Below, in pieces: positions 6,709 to 14,575 of a stretch of 14,739 bases of DNA. Position 1 is the stretch's first letter. Every line of letters begins with the position of its first letter. The DNA comes from Rhodopirellula sp. (GTDB lineage Bacteria; Planctomycetota; Planctomycetia; Pirellulales; Pirellulaceae), in contig PAUV01000031.1 in NCBI GenBank assembly GCA_002712845.1, positions 39,718 through 54,456 of the forward strand. Direction: 5' to 3'. Below the pieces are notes generated by a model. The model saw only the letters and a program-made list of their open reading frames with translations. It had not been told where the DNA came from and did no database searches. The translations under genes were made by a program, and so were the position numbers.

Positions 6709-8871
6709 CTAAAGATGCCTCAGGATGTCATTCGCGAAAACGACGACCATCAGCACCAGCAGCGCTAGGACGCCAGCCAAGGTGAGTCTGAATTCGAGTT
6801 GTTCATTGGCACGTTTGCCTGCGACGAGCTCATAAATCAGGAATACCATGTGACCGCCATCCAAAGCTGGGATGGGCAGGAAGTTCAGGATTGCCAAGTT
6901 CATGCTGAGCATGGTCAGGAACATCAGTTGAGGTGATATTCCTTTTTCGGCTTCGTTCTTGGCAATGTTGACAATTTCCAGCGGGCCGCCCACGTGCCGA
7001 AGTTTGATCTTTCCACGCGGCAGCATCCGTAGGAAACGGATCACGTCGTTGAATCTTCGATATCCTTCCTTGACTCCGAGCGTGAGTGCTGAGCCAAGCG
7101 AGGTTGCTTGCTGGATCGACTCGGTTGGTGTGAACGCGACGCCACGTTCGAATTGATTCCTCTCATCAGCACTGACGACGAGCGTTGATTCAATCACTTT
7201 GTTGTCGTCTGGGCGATTGGCAATCACCTTGAGCTCGGTTCCTTCCGGCAGCAGTTGAATGGTTTCGATCAGGGCGTTGAGCGGGGAAACGGGGGTGATC
7301 GTCCAACCCGCTTGCAGTTGGTCCATGATCAGTTTGAAACGCTCATCGTTCAACGCTTCATTGCCGGGCAATGAGCCTACAAGTTGCACTTCCTTGATTT
7401 CATCACCTGGTTGAAGTGATACATCATCATTGTCGGTTTCAGTGTTTGCTGCATTTTTTGCCGCCGCGAGCATTTTCGAGATCACGGGCTGTGGTTGATA
7501 GGCAAAGCCCACAGCATTGATTGCGATTTCGCCAGCAATACTTTGGTTCGGTGGCAGGGTTTGAGGGGAAGCCACTGGTGTGATAGCGAGTTCGACTATT
7601 TTCGCATCATCACCATCACCTCGACTGACGGTGACATTCACCGTGTTTTTGGCACCAACAAGATCAGTTGCCATTCCGTATGCATCCGGTGCCGTTGTAT
7701 CACCGTAGCTTTGAATCACGTCGCCAACTTGCATGCCAGCTTTGGCAGCAGGGCCATTCTCGACCAACGCAACGACAGGGCCGATCGCAAATCTGACTCC
7801 AAGTGACTTGGAGGGCTGTGGCGGCAAAGCAACTGATTGCTCGCTTCCATCTGCCCGTCGCAAAGTCAGTTGGATTGTTTTGTTCGGGTTCGAATAGAGG
7901 TAATCAAAGAAGGGCGTTCCGGGCACGATTGCCTGTTCATTGATCGGCGTTCCATCATAGGCAATGATCGAAGCTCCCCCGTCCTGCTCTGTAAAAATCT
8001 GCGAGGCAACGGTGCCCTGCCACGTGTACGGGGTGGCGGCGAGTGTCGCGACATTCGGGATGGCGATCCCAATCATTCTCGCATCCTTCATTTCAGGGCG
8101 AGATTGTGTTACCAGTTCAAAATTGCGGGTACCGTTTTCGTACTTGATTTCAACATCGATGGGTTTGTCCGGATTTTCCAATCCATCGGTCAATATCTCC
8201 ATTTTCATTTCACGGAAATGCATCTCTGGATCACTCCAGGTGCCGACCGAAACGACTTTACCGCCAGGTTCGATTCCAGCCTGCCATGCCGGACCGCCGG
8301 GAACCACACCACCAACGATTGCCGGGCTGTATCCAACGCCGTAGCCGTACGCAATCGCGGCGAACAGAACGCCCGTGATCACATTCATGACCACACCTGC
8401 GCTGATGATGATCATTCGTTGCCAAACTGGCTTCGCTGGAAAGCTCCGTGGGTCAAGTTTTGGTGCCGCATGTTCTTCAGATTCCTCACCTTCGCTCTCG
8501 ACCTGAATGCGTTTTGCTTCTTCTTCCTGCTTGCGCGGGTCATCATCTTGCCCAAGCATTTTCACGTAACCGCCTAGCGGCACAATTCCGATGCCATACT
8601 CCGTTTCGCCGTAACGGAACTTTCCCAAGGTGCGTGGGAATTTGATGGGGCCTAGACGGATCGGGACATCGAATCCCACGTAGAACTTTTCACATTTCAC
8701 ACCAAATGTTTTGGCAGCGACGAAGTGTCCGAGCTCATGGACAAAAATGACCAGTCCTATGCCTAGTGCAACTCGCCCGTAAAGGGCGAATGACGAGAAC
8801 AGAGAAACGAGGAAATTTGAGCTCTCGTCTGCTGCCAACAGAAGATGAGTGGAGAGAAATTCGAGCAACAT
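6709..8871 (-). CDS. rseP: RseP-like site-2 intramembrane zinc metalloprotease
   Basis: Site-2 protease family, which cleaves transmembrane substrates such as anti-sigma factors or signal-peptide remnants within the membrane. The first membrane segment (about 34-52) carries the zinc motif HELGH at 45-49, and the C-terminal segment carries NFLPIPALDGG (663-673) with the third ligand Asp671; VGGPLEIV (627-634) is the conserved loop before it, and final hydrophobic spans are at ~650-680 and 695-715. GYVKMLGQ (101-108) is followed by an acidic insertion (109-140). Between membrane spans at ~153-175 and ~650 lie one PDZ-like region at ~180-255, a clearer PDZ at ~355-435 (VENGPAAKAGMQVGDVI) and a possible third at ~480-570 (LQPGDEIKEV). 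At 720 aa it is far longer than E. coli RseP (450). The ATG at 8869-8871 has no clear ribosome binding site. It follows dxr, a common pairing. Confidence 0.95.
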   Translation of the reverse strand: MLLEFLSTHLLLAADESSNFLVSLFSSFALYGRVALGIGLVIFVHELGHFVAAKTFGVKCEKFYVGFDVPIRLGPIKFPRTLGKFRYGETEYGIGIVPLGGYVKMLGQDDDPRKQEEEAKRIQVESEGEESEEHAAPKLDPRSFPAKPVWQRMIIISAGVVMNVITGVLFAAIAYGYGVGYSPAIVGGVVPGGPAWQAGIEPGGKVVSVGTWSDPEMHFREMKMEILTDGLENPDKPIDVEIKYENGTRNFELVTQSRPEMKDARMIGIAIPNVATLAATPYTWQGTVASQIFTEQDGGASIIAYDGTPINEQAIVPGTPFFDYLYSNPNKTIQLTLRRADGSEQSVALPPQPSKSLGVRFAIGPVVALVENGPAAKAGMQVGDVIQSYGDTTAPDAYGMATDLVGAKNTVNVTVSRGDGDDAKIVELAITPVASPQTLPPNQSIAGEIAINAVGFAYQPQPVISKMLAAAKNAANTETDNDDVSLQPGDEIKEVQLVGSLPGNEALNDERFKLIMDQLQAGWTITPVSPLNALIETIQLLPEGTELKVIANRPDDNKVIESTLVVSADERNQFERGVAFTPTESIQQATSLGSALTLGVKEGYRRFNDVIRFLRMLPRGKIKLRHVGGPLEIVNIAKNEAEKGISPQLMFLTMLSMNLAILNFLPIPALDGGHMVFLIYELVAGKRANEQLEFRLTLAGVLALLVLMVVVFANDILRHL

Positions 8872-8959
8872 TCAGGATGCCTTGTTCAGGTTCAGGCGGG
8901 TGTCAGGTCTTGGTGCAGGCTGGATCGTACGCAGTCACTACGCTGATGCAGTACGTAAG

Positions 8960-8968
8960 ATTATGTCA
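8960..8968 (-). promoter_or_regulatory. candidate extended -10 promoter for rseP
   Basis: On the minus strand the sequence reads TGACATAAT: CATAAT is 5 of 6 to the -10 consensus with the TGn extension, which can compensate for the poor -35 seen here. Initiation near 8953 would give a leader of about 80 nt to the rseP ATG at 8871. A promoter here would make sense because an intrinsic terminator separates dxr from rseP. Confidence 0.3.
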
Positions 8969-8999
8969 TTTCGACCAGTTTGCAGGGATAACAGGCGAA

Positions 9000-9027
9000 G
9001 TCAAATTCGATCGGGAACGAATTTGAC
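9000..9027. repeat. perfect 10-bp inverted repeat downstream of the dxr terminator
   Basis: GTCAAATTCG (9000-9009) is exactly complementary to CGAATTTGAC (9018-9027) with an 8-nt loop. It sits immediately past the T-tract of the dxr terminator, about 130 nt upstream of the rseP start and about 30-60 bp upstream of the candidate rseP promoter. It could be a protein-binding dyad controlling rseP, or a second RNA hairpin in any readthrough transcript. It has no T-tract of its own in the transcribed direction. Confidence 0.6.
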
Positions 9028-9030
9028 CAC

Positions 9031-9086
9031 AAAAAACACGGTTTGGGCTGTCGCCGCGGGGTGTCTCTCACGAGACCCCAAACCGT
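9031..9086 (-). terminator. intrinsic terminator of dxr, overlapping its coding end
   Basis: Read on the minus strand, ACGGTTTGGG (9086-9077) pairs perfectly with CCCAAACCGT (9047-9038), and the stem is followed by G, T, G and then six T (9036-9031). The 29-nt loop can form an inner hairpin (GGGG-TCTC...GAGA-CA-CCCC). The 5' arm is made from the last dxr codons (KRFG), and the TGA at 9070-9068 lies in the loop, so ribosomes finishing dxr would cover part of the hairpin. Confidence 0.75.
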
Positions 9087-10288
9087 TTGTGCAATTCCTT
9101 GCGTGCCCAGCGATCGAGCTCCAGTAACCGATCCAAAGGGGGATCTGACTCGTGAGAGTGGTTTTCAAGCACTTCGCGGCATCCCCGCACGATGTCAGTA
9201 AACCTGATTTTTCCGGCGAGGAACAGGCCGACCGCCTCTTCATTGGCAGCATTCAGGACCGCACCCGCGGTCCCGCCAGCGGCCGCTACCTCAAAACCGA
9301 GTTCCAGCCCAGGGAATCGCTCTGGGTCAGCTGGCTCTAGTGTAAGGTCCCAAGGCTTAGTCCGGTCAAAGTCAGGACTGGGACACGGCAGACGTCGGGG
9401 GTAGGTCAAGGCGTATTGGATTGGTAACCGCATATCGGGCGGGCTCAGCTGGGCAATCACTGAGCTATCCTCGAACTCCACCATCGAATGGATGATCGAT
9501 TGTGGATGAACCACCACCTCAATCGCATCGGCAGGTAGACCAAAAAGCCATCGAGCTTCGATGATCTCCAGGGCCTTGTTGATCATCGTGGCCGAGTCAA
9601 TCGTGATTTTCGGACCCATCTGCCATGTCGGATGCGCCAGAGCTGACTCGGGCGTTGCTGCATCCATTTGCTCGCGGGTCCAGTTGCGAAATGGGCCGCC
9701 ACTCGCCGTTAAAATCAATTTTTTGGGTTTGGAATCAGCTGCCTGGATGCATTGAAAAATGGCCGAGTGCTCGCTATCCACCGGCAGTAGCTCTGCGCCG
9801 CTTTTTTCGCAGCACCGACTGACCACCGGTCCAGCGACCACCAGCGTTTCCTTGTTCGCAAGAGCCACGCGTTTCCCTGCCTCAATCGCTGCCATCGTGC
9901 TTTCCAGCCCCGCGCGACCTACGATTGCCGCGACCACAACGTCAACAGATTTGTCACTGGCTGCAGAAACTAGGGCATCAGGGCCAAACTCGATTTGCGA
10001 ACCGAGCGCATCGAATTGAGCTTCGGCGGGCCCCAAGCCCTCAGCACTCTTGTTGTCCGATAGCACAATTCGGTCGGGGGGATGCTCGAGGCCACACGCC
10101 AGATCGGCTAGCAATGGGGTGTTCTTATGCCCAGAAGCAACGCTGACGTGCCAGCGGAAGTCAGGATCGACCCGATTGAGTTGGGTCACAACATCGATTG
10201 TCGCGGTCCCAATGCTGCCCGTCGCTCCCAGAACGGCTACGTTCTGACAGGCGCGGTTGTCCTCGGGATGGGGTCCGTCTTGGTTCAA
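9068..10288 (-). CDS. dxr: 1-deoxy-D-xylulose 5-phosphate reductoisomerase
   Basis: Converts 1-deoxy-D-xylulose 5-phosphate to 2-C-methyl-D-erythritol 4-phosphate with NADPH, the committed step of the MEP isoprenoid pathway; cytoplasmic. At 406 aa it is full length. GATGSIG (21-27) is the NADPH loop, ANKETLV (144-150) and PVDSEHSA (169-176) follow with metal ligands Asp171 and Glu173, then LTASGGPFR (193-201), the substrate-binding HPTWQMGPKITIDSATMINKALE with Asn237, Lys238 and the third ligand Glu241, and VHPQSIIHSMVEF (260-272). The start appears to be TTG at 10286-10288: no ATG or GTG lies between the upstream in-frame stop and the conserved nucleotide-binding strand. It heads the dxr-rseP pair; a strong terminator at its 3' end suggests the two are not simply one operon. 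Confidence 0.96.
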   Translation of the reverse strand: MNQDGPHPEDNRACQNVAVLGATGSIGTATIDVVTQLNRVDPDFRWHVSVASGHKNTPLLADLACGLEHPPDRIVLSDNKSAEGLGPAEAQFDALGSQIEFGPDALVSAASDKSVDVVVAAIVGRAGLESTMAAIEAGKRVALANKETLVVAGPVVSRCCEKSGAELLPVDSEHSAIFQCIQAADSKPKKLILTASGGPFRNWTREQMDAATPESALAHPTWQMGPKITIDSATMINKALEIIEARWLFGLPADAIEVVVHPQSIIHSMVEFEDSSVIAQLSPPDMRLPIQYALTYPRRLPCPSPDFDRTKPWDLTLEPADPERFPGLELGFEVAAAGGTAGAVLNAANEEAVGLFLAGKIRFTDIVRGCREVLENHSHESDPPLDRLLELDRWARKELHKRFGVS

Positions 10289-10989
10289 AATAGCGTCCAG
10301 CGAGTGAGGTGGAGGGACCTTTGTTTACGGAATCCCGTCGTCGGCGTCTATCTGTCTGTTTTGTTTCCCCGATTCGTAGTTAACGCGGGGGGTCTCCGCG
10401 GTTTGGGAAACTTATCACAACAGACTCTGTCGCACTGTTCATTTGGCCGTAAAAATGACCATTGAGTTCAAAAGTTGCTCACGGCGGGCCCGTGCTGAAC
10501 CAACGCTTGGGGCCGGTGAGCGACCTTGGAAGGGGGCACTGGGTGCGTGGTTGGTCGGCTTGGTTTCAAACTGGCTGACTGTGATACCATTGAATTGCGG
10601 CGTTTTTTCGCTCGATTTCCCGTGATTTACCGCGTTTTTTATTCGGGATTTGAACTTTTCGTCCACACCAACCATAACTTTCAGAGACCGTCTCCCTGCT
10701 TGCCTTGTGAGGCGGATGATCGAAGAATGCACGCACGGTTCATCGATCAACTGGAGTGTGAACTTCGTTGCTGGACCGTGATTGATGCTAGGAAGCGGTT
10801 GGATTACGCACAATTTTGCTCGCGAATCCGAGGTTTCGAAGCGGAAAGTTGTGCCACAGCCCCTTCTGGCGGGCAACGATAGAGAACGGCGTAGTGCCAG
10901 TCGAACGCGAAGGTCCTTTCAATCACTTTTAATAAGGGCAGGTTGCACACATCCTGCCCGCATCCATAACACCCGCAAAAATTTAGCTG
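10289..10989. other. ~700-bp divergent spacer between dxr and ftsH
   Basis: No recognisable gene. Overlapping frames on both strands (for example a 145-codon minus frame at 10439-10876 and a 118-codon plus frame at 10526-10882) have no conserved motif, biased composition and no ribosome binding site, so I treat them as chance. The spacer must hold promoters for both genes. A weak candidate for ftsH is TTGAAC at 10650-10655 with CATAAC at 10673-10678 (17-bp spacing, 4 of 6 each), which would imply a leader of about 300 nt. T-rich runs occur at 10605-10610 and 10635-10640. I see no match to known structured RNAs by eye. Confidence 0.55.
10936..10959 (+). promoter_or_regulatory. inverted repeat in the ftsH leader
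   Basis: GGGCAGG (10936-10942) and CCTGCCC (10953-10959) form a perfect 7-bp stem with a 10-nt loop, ending 30 nt before the ftsH ATG. It could be an RNA hairpin limiting translation initiation or an operator dyad. No T-tract follows, so it is not an intrinsic terminator. Function is inferred only from position. Confidence 0.4.
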
Positions 10990-13314
10990 ATGAGTGACGA
11001 CAAGCAACGAAATTCAAATGGTTCTGAGCCGAGAAGCGGTGGCAATGTCTGGTTCGTGTTGATCGCGATCGTATCAGCGGTATTGCTCAGTGCGTTCTTG
11101 TTCGGTGGCAGCGATATGCGCTTGCGCTACCCGGACTTGATGAAATTGTTGGCCGCAATGGCCGAAGCCCGGCAGGCTGACACTGCTTTGGCGCCGCTCA
11201 ACGATCAGGGCAGCCCCGGAAGTAATCTGAAGGTCGCTGAGGCGGGTGCCCGAGTTGAGGATGCTACCCGCGGGGAAGGTGGCACGGATGCTGTTGAAGC
11301 AGAGGAGGGCGCGGCAGAGGCTGCTGGGACTGAGGCTGCTGGGACTGAGGCTGCTGTAACTGAGGCAACAGCCGTGGATGCCGCCAGGTCCGATTCAGAA
11401 TCCGTGAAATCTGGCTCGGCCGAGGAGGGGACAGTGGCAAAGGTAGTCATTGATCCCAAGGTAACCGTGATTGTTTCATCGACGAAAAGTCCTGATCACC
11501 AAGTCGAATTTGGTGGTCTTGAGGATGTCAGGGTTGCGGATGGTGAGATCACTGGAAAAGTTGCCTATCGTGCACGTGGGATCGATAACAAGGGTCCGGT
11601 CAGTGCTTACAAAATGGTGGAGTTCAAAACGATTCGTGATACGAATAACGAAGCTGAGCACAAACGGCTCGTCGAGTACCTCAACGCTTCCGGCGTGACC
11701 TGGGACAACGCACGACCAAGTCGCTTGTTTCGAGATCACTGGCCTGAACTTCTGATGATCGGTGTTCTTGTCATTCTTGGAATCATCATGCTGCGGAGAT
11801 TGGGTGGTGTCGGGTCGCCGATGGCCTTTTCTCGGAGTCGTGGCAAGCTTTATGGACAGGAAGATCTGGCGATTAAGTTTGATGATGCTGCGGGGATCAA
11901 CGAAGCAGTTCAAGAGGTTCGAGAGGTCGTGGACTTTCTCCAGAACAGCGATAAGTACAAATCGCTGGGAGGCCGAATTCCTAAAGGAGTTCTGCTGGTG
12001 GGGCCTCCGGGTACGGGGAAGACTTTATTGGCAAAAGCGATTGCTGGTGAAGCCGGTGTCCCCTTCTTCAGTTTGTCAGGGAGCGATTTCGTCGAGATGT
12101 ATGTTGGTGTGGGTGCAGCTCGCGTCAGAGACATGTTCCAGCAGGCCACCAGTCGTGCACCGTGTATCATTTTTATTGATGAACTCGATGCCTTGGGGAA
12201 AAGTCGAAGCGGGTCGACCGTGGGTGGTCATGATGAACGCGAACAGACTCTCAATGCGTTATTGGTAGAGATGGATGGCTTTGATTCCAACTCAGGTGTC
12301 ATCGTGGTCGCTGCTACCAACCGCCCCGAGACGCTTGACCCCGCGTTGTTACGTCCAGGACGATTCGATCGACATGTGTTGGTCGATCGACCAGACATCA
12401 GTGGTCGTGAAGACATTCTTCGCGTGCACGTCAAAAACGTAAAGCTGGATGAAAAAGTAGACTTGAAAGACATTGCATCGATCACCCCAGGCTTTGTCGG
12501 GGCAGACCTTGCAAACCTTGTCAATGAAGCAGCCTTGCTCGCGGCGAGAGCTGAAAAGCGTGCCGTCGGGATTAACGAGTTCAATGAGGCGGTTGAACGG
12601 GTGACCGCCGGGCTCGAAAAGAAAAATCGAGTGATGAATGAAGATGAAAAAATTCGTGTCGCTTATCACGAGGCGGGGCATGCCCTTGTCGCTGCAGCGC
12701 TGCCCAATGCTGATCCCGTTCACAAGGTGAGCATCATTCCTCGTGGGTTGGCGGCACTCGGATACACCATGCAACGGCCCGAGTCAGAGCGTTATCTGAT
12801 GACGAAGTCTGAGTTGGAAAGCAACATGAAGGTGCTGCTGGCCGGAACATTGACTGAGGAAATGATTTTTCAGGACATCAGCACAGGGGCCCAAAACGAC
12901 TTGGAACGCTGCACTGAAGTTGCCAGAAGTATCGTCATGGACTACGGCATGAGTCGGCTCGGACGAATTAATTTTAGACGAAGTTCCAAATCTGCGTTTT
13001 TGGCAGGTGGTGGTGGTGATGGATTCCAAATGTCGCATAGTGAGGATATGGCCAAGCTGATTGACAAAGAAGTGGCCAGGATCATTGAGGATGAACTAAC
13101 GCAAACACGCGAAATCCTCGAGCAACGACGAGAAGTGCTCGAAGCAGTGACGCAAAAACTTCTCGAAGTCGAGTCGATCAATAATGATGAATTGGCACAA
13201 TTGATCAAAGACAATGGCAGTGGCCCATGGCTGGTGCCGGGAACCATCAAGCAGAAACCTCGAGCGCAAATCAGAAGCGATGAAGATGACTCGGGGTTGG
13301 CTGTCGCAGATTAG
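10990..13314 (+). CDS. ftsH: ATP-dependent membrane zinc metalloprotease FtsH
   Basis: Hexameric membrane-anchored AAA+ protease that extracts and degrades misfolded membrane proteins and regulators. Membrane spans are at ~20-40 and ~252-268. The AAA module shows Walker A GPPGTGKT (338-345), pore loop MYVGVG (370-375), Walker B IIFIDELD (393-400) and the arginine-finger region [19 protein letters not shown] (443-461). The protease domain has HEAGH (560-564), with Asp637 in [10 protein letters not shown] as likely third ligand, then a charged coiled-coil-like helix (~685-740) and a polar tail. At 774 aa it exceeds E. coli FtsH (644) mainly because the extracytoplasmic region between the spans is ~210 residues instead of ~70. 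It contains an Ala/Glu/Thr-rich insertion (~60-170) that separates YPDLMKLL from [15 protein letters not shown], two pieces of the normally continuous FtsH extracellular domain. The ATG at 10990 has no strong ribosome binding site. Confidence 0.97.
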   Translation: MSDDKQRNSNGSEPRSGGNVWFVLIAIVSAVLLSAFLFGGSDMRLRYPDLMKLLAAMAEARQADTALAPLNDQGSPGSNLKVAEAGARVEDATRGEGGTDAVEAEEGAAEAAGTEAAGTEAAVTEATAVDAARSDSESVKSGSAEEGTVAKVVIDPKVTVIVSSTKSPDHQVEFGGLEDVRVADGEITGKVAYRARGIDNKGPVSAYKMVEFKTIRDTNNEAEHKRLVEYLNASGVTWDNARPSRLFRDHWPELLMIGVLVILGIIMLRRLGGVGSPMAFSRSRGKLYGQEDLAIKFDDAAGINEAVQEVREVVDFLQNSDKYKSLGGRIPKGVLLVGPPGTGKTLLAKAIAGEAGVPFFSLSGSDFVEMYVGVGAARVRDMFQQATSRAPCIIFIDELDALGKSRSGSTVGGHDEREQTLNALLVEMDGFDSNSGVIVVAATNRPETLDPALLRPGRFDRHVLVDRPDISGREDILRVHVKNVKLDEKVDLKDIASITPGFVGADLANLVNEAALLAARAEKRAVGINEFNEAVERVTAGLEKKNRVMNEDEKIRVAYHEAGHALVAAALPNADPVHKVSIIPRGLAALGYTMQRPESERYLMTKSELESNMKVLLAGTLTEEMIFQDISTGAQNDLERCTEVARSIVMDYGMSRLGRINFRRSSKSAFLAGGGGDGFQMSHSEDMAKLIDKEVARIIEDELTQTREILEQRREVLEAVTQKLLEVESINNDELAQLIKDNGSGPWLVPGTIKQKPRAQIRSDEDDSGLAVAD
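11320..11364 (+). repeat. three in-frame 15-bp tandem repeats within ftsH
   Basis: The unit GCTGCTGGGACTGAG occurs at 11320-11334 and 11335-11349 identically, and at 11350-11364 with GGG changed to GTA. It encodes [15 protein letters not shown] inside the low-complexity extracytoplasmic insertion (residues ~111-125). Being a multiple of three, copy-number change by slippage would keep the frame, so strain-to-strain length variation is likely. Confidence 0.8.
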
Positions 13315-13585
13315 GTCGTCTAACAGGCGGGGTCTGTAAACAACCGCGGTTGCTCCCAACAAGCCGTGGCGGATCGAGTGACTGTTAGTCAAGTGAATAC
13401 AGACAGGTTGTCACGAATCATGCAGCGGTCCCGCTATTCTTGAATGCCCGTCTTTTGGTTTCAGGTTTTTCGCGCCGCGCAGTCCAATGTCCGAATCCGA
13501 ACACAGATCCAAATTACCGAATCTAGAGCTCACGCATGTGTGATTCGTGATGCTAGTGGCAGGTGCTTGGTAGATTCCCTTGCCG
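13315..13585. other. convergent spacer between ftsH and the secretin-domain gene
   Basis: No gene is supported. It contains a perfect 12-bp palindrome CAACCGCGGTTG at 13341-13352, 27 bp past the ftsH stop. The palindrome lacks a following T-tract, so I do not call an ftsH terminator. Confidence 0.45.
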
Positions 13586-13604
13586 TCAGTTTTCTAAAAC
13601 TGAC
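13585..13604. repeat. perfect 9-bp hairpin over the stop codon of the secretin-domain gene
   Basis: GTCAGTTTT (13585-13593) pairs exactly with AAAACTGAC (13596-13604) around a 2-nt loop; a real fold would open the innermost pairs into a 4-6 nt loop. The minus-strand stop codon is at 13588-13586, inside the 3' arm. The stem is A/T-rich in its upper half and no T-tract follows on the minus strand, so terminator function is uncertain. It may mark the boundary between the two convergent genes. Confidence 0.45.
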
Positions 13605-14575
13605 TCGGGGTTTAGCAACACAATCAAGTGTTGATCGTGAGTTGTGACCGCGACATTTTTGAACGAGCGGCCCACGTACGGCAGTTTGCCCAGGAAGGGC
13701 ACGCTTGTCTCGCTACGAAAGCTGCGAGTCGAAGTGACGTGTGGGTCGACCAGTAGTGTTTGCCCTGCTGCGAGGTTCGCAGTCGCTCTAGCCGTGGTGA
13801 CCTGCAGGTGAGGAATTTGTACTTTCAGAGGCTTCGGGCCATGGCCAAATAGAAAGTCTGTCCGCGTTTCGATCACTCGCCGTGAAACAATTTCGCAACC
13901 CATTTGAAATTGTTGCATGAGTGAACCAGTTGGTGATTCGATTCTCGCAATGATCCCCAGTCGTGTTCCCTCGTCGATGTGCTGCAAGATCGGTCTGGTT
14001 TCATCGCCCTGCTTTTCATGATTGACGACGAAGGGACGCTGAATCATATCCGTTAATTCGATTTTATTATCGTTCAGGAGCAGTAGGTTAGGAGCATCAG
14101 CAATGATCGAGTTGTTTGAGGCCTCGGTCATTTTGAGAATGCCAGCAACTTCTGCGGTGTTTAAAACTGCCTGTGTCACCAAAGCAGTTGTCCTGGTTAC
14201 CGCGTCTGATTTGATGGGAAAGTCATTCAGTGTTTTAGAATCTGAATCTTGCGATGTTTCCAGCGGCAGGTTGGTCGATGTGCGAAGGACATCTGCTCCA
14301 AGGCCAGCGTAAATTGCTTCACGTGTGGTTTGGTCAACTTCCAAAAATTGGACTCTGATCCTCAGTTGCTGGGACGGTGGACGCGTGGCTGGGATGGGCG
14401 CGTTGATCGATAGTGGGGACGGCGCCGATGTTGAAGATGGTGCCGGTGTTGAAAGCGACACTTGTCGAACATTGCCACGAGGACTCTCCTCATCTGGGTT
14501 GGTGATCGTCAATTGGCCCAGCACGGGTAATCCCGATGCAATGGTGAACAAAAAAGCCACGACCATTATTCGCAT
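13586..14575 (-). CDS. short exported secretin-domain protein (type II/III secretion system family)
   Basis: I chose the ATG at 14573-14575, which opens a clean signal peptide (MRIMVVAFLFTIASGLPVLGQ); an in-frame ATG at 14635 would place 20 polar residues before it. The product is 329 aa. After a Pro/Ser/Thr-rich linker (~45-70), the secretin C-domain starts at LRIRVQFLEV (71-80), continues through NSIIADAPNLLLLNDNKIEL (155-174) and EGTRLGIIARI (202-212), and ends with the VPxLGxxPxxG signature as VPFLGKLPYVG (292-302) and LIVLLNP (317-323). Full secretins (PulD/GspD, PilQ) are 600-700 aa and carry N-terminal N0/N1 ring domains, absent here. No pilotin, ATPase or pseudopilin gene is nearby, so it may be a stand-alone envelope protein and not a complete secretion channel. 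It converges on ftsH. Confidence 0.85.
   Translation of the reverse strand: MRIMVVAFLFTIASGLPVLGQLTITNPDEESPRGNVRQVSLSTPAPSSTSAPSPLSINAPIPATRPPSQQLRIRVQFLEVDQTTREAIYAGLGADVLRTSTNLPLETSQDSDSKTLNDFPIKSDAVTRTTALVTQAVLNTAEVAGILKMTEASNNSIIADAPNLLLLNDNKIELTDMIQRPFVVNHEKQGDETRPILQHIDEGTRLGIIARIESPTGSLMQQFQMGCEIVSRRVIETRTDFLFGHGPKPLKVQIPHLQVTTARATANLAAGQTLLVDPHVTSTRSFRSETSVPFLGKLPYVGRSFKNVAVTTHDQHLIVLLNPESVLEN

Noticed and set aside
7837..8577. 246-codon plus-strand open frame antisense to rseP
   Set aside because: It lies wholly within the strongly supported rseP gene on the other strand, has no recognisable motif, and its Cys/Arg/His-rich composition is typical of an antisense shadow.
10439..10876. 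145-codon minus-strand open frame in the dxr/ftsH spacer
   Set aside because: No motif, no ribosome binding site, and overlapping open frames of similar length on the plus strand; composition looks random.
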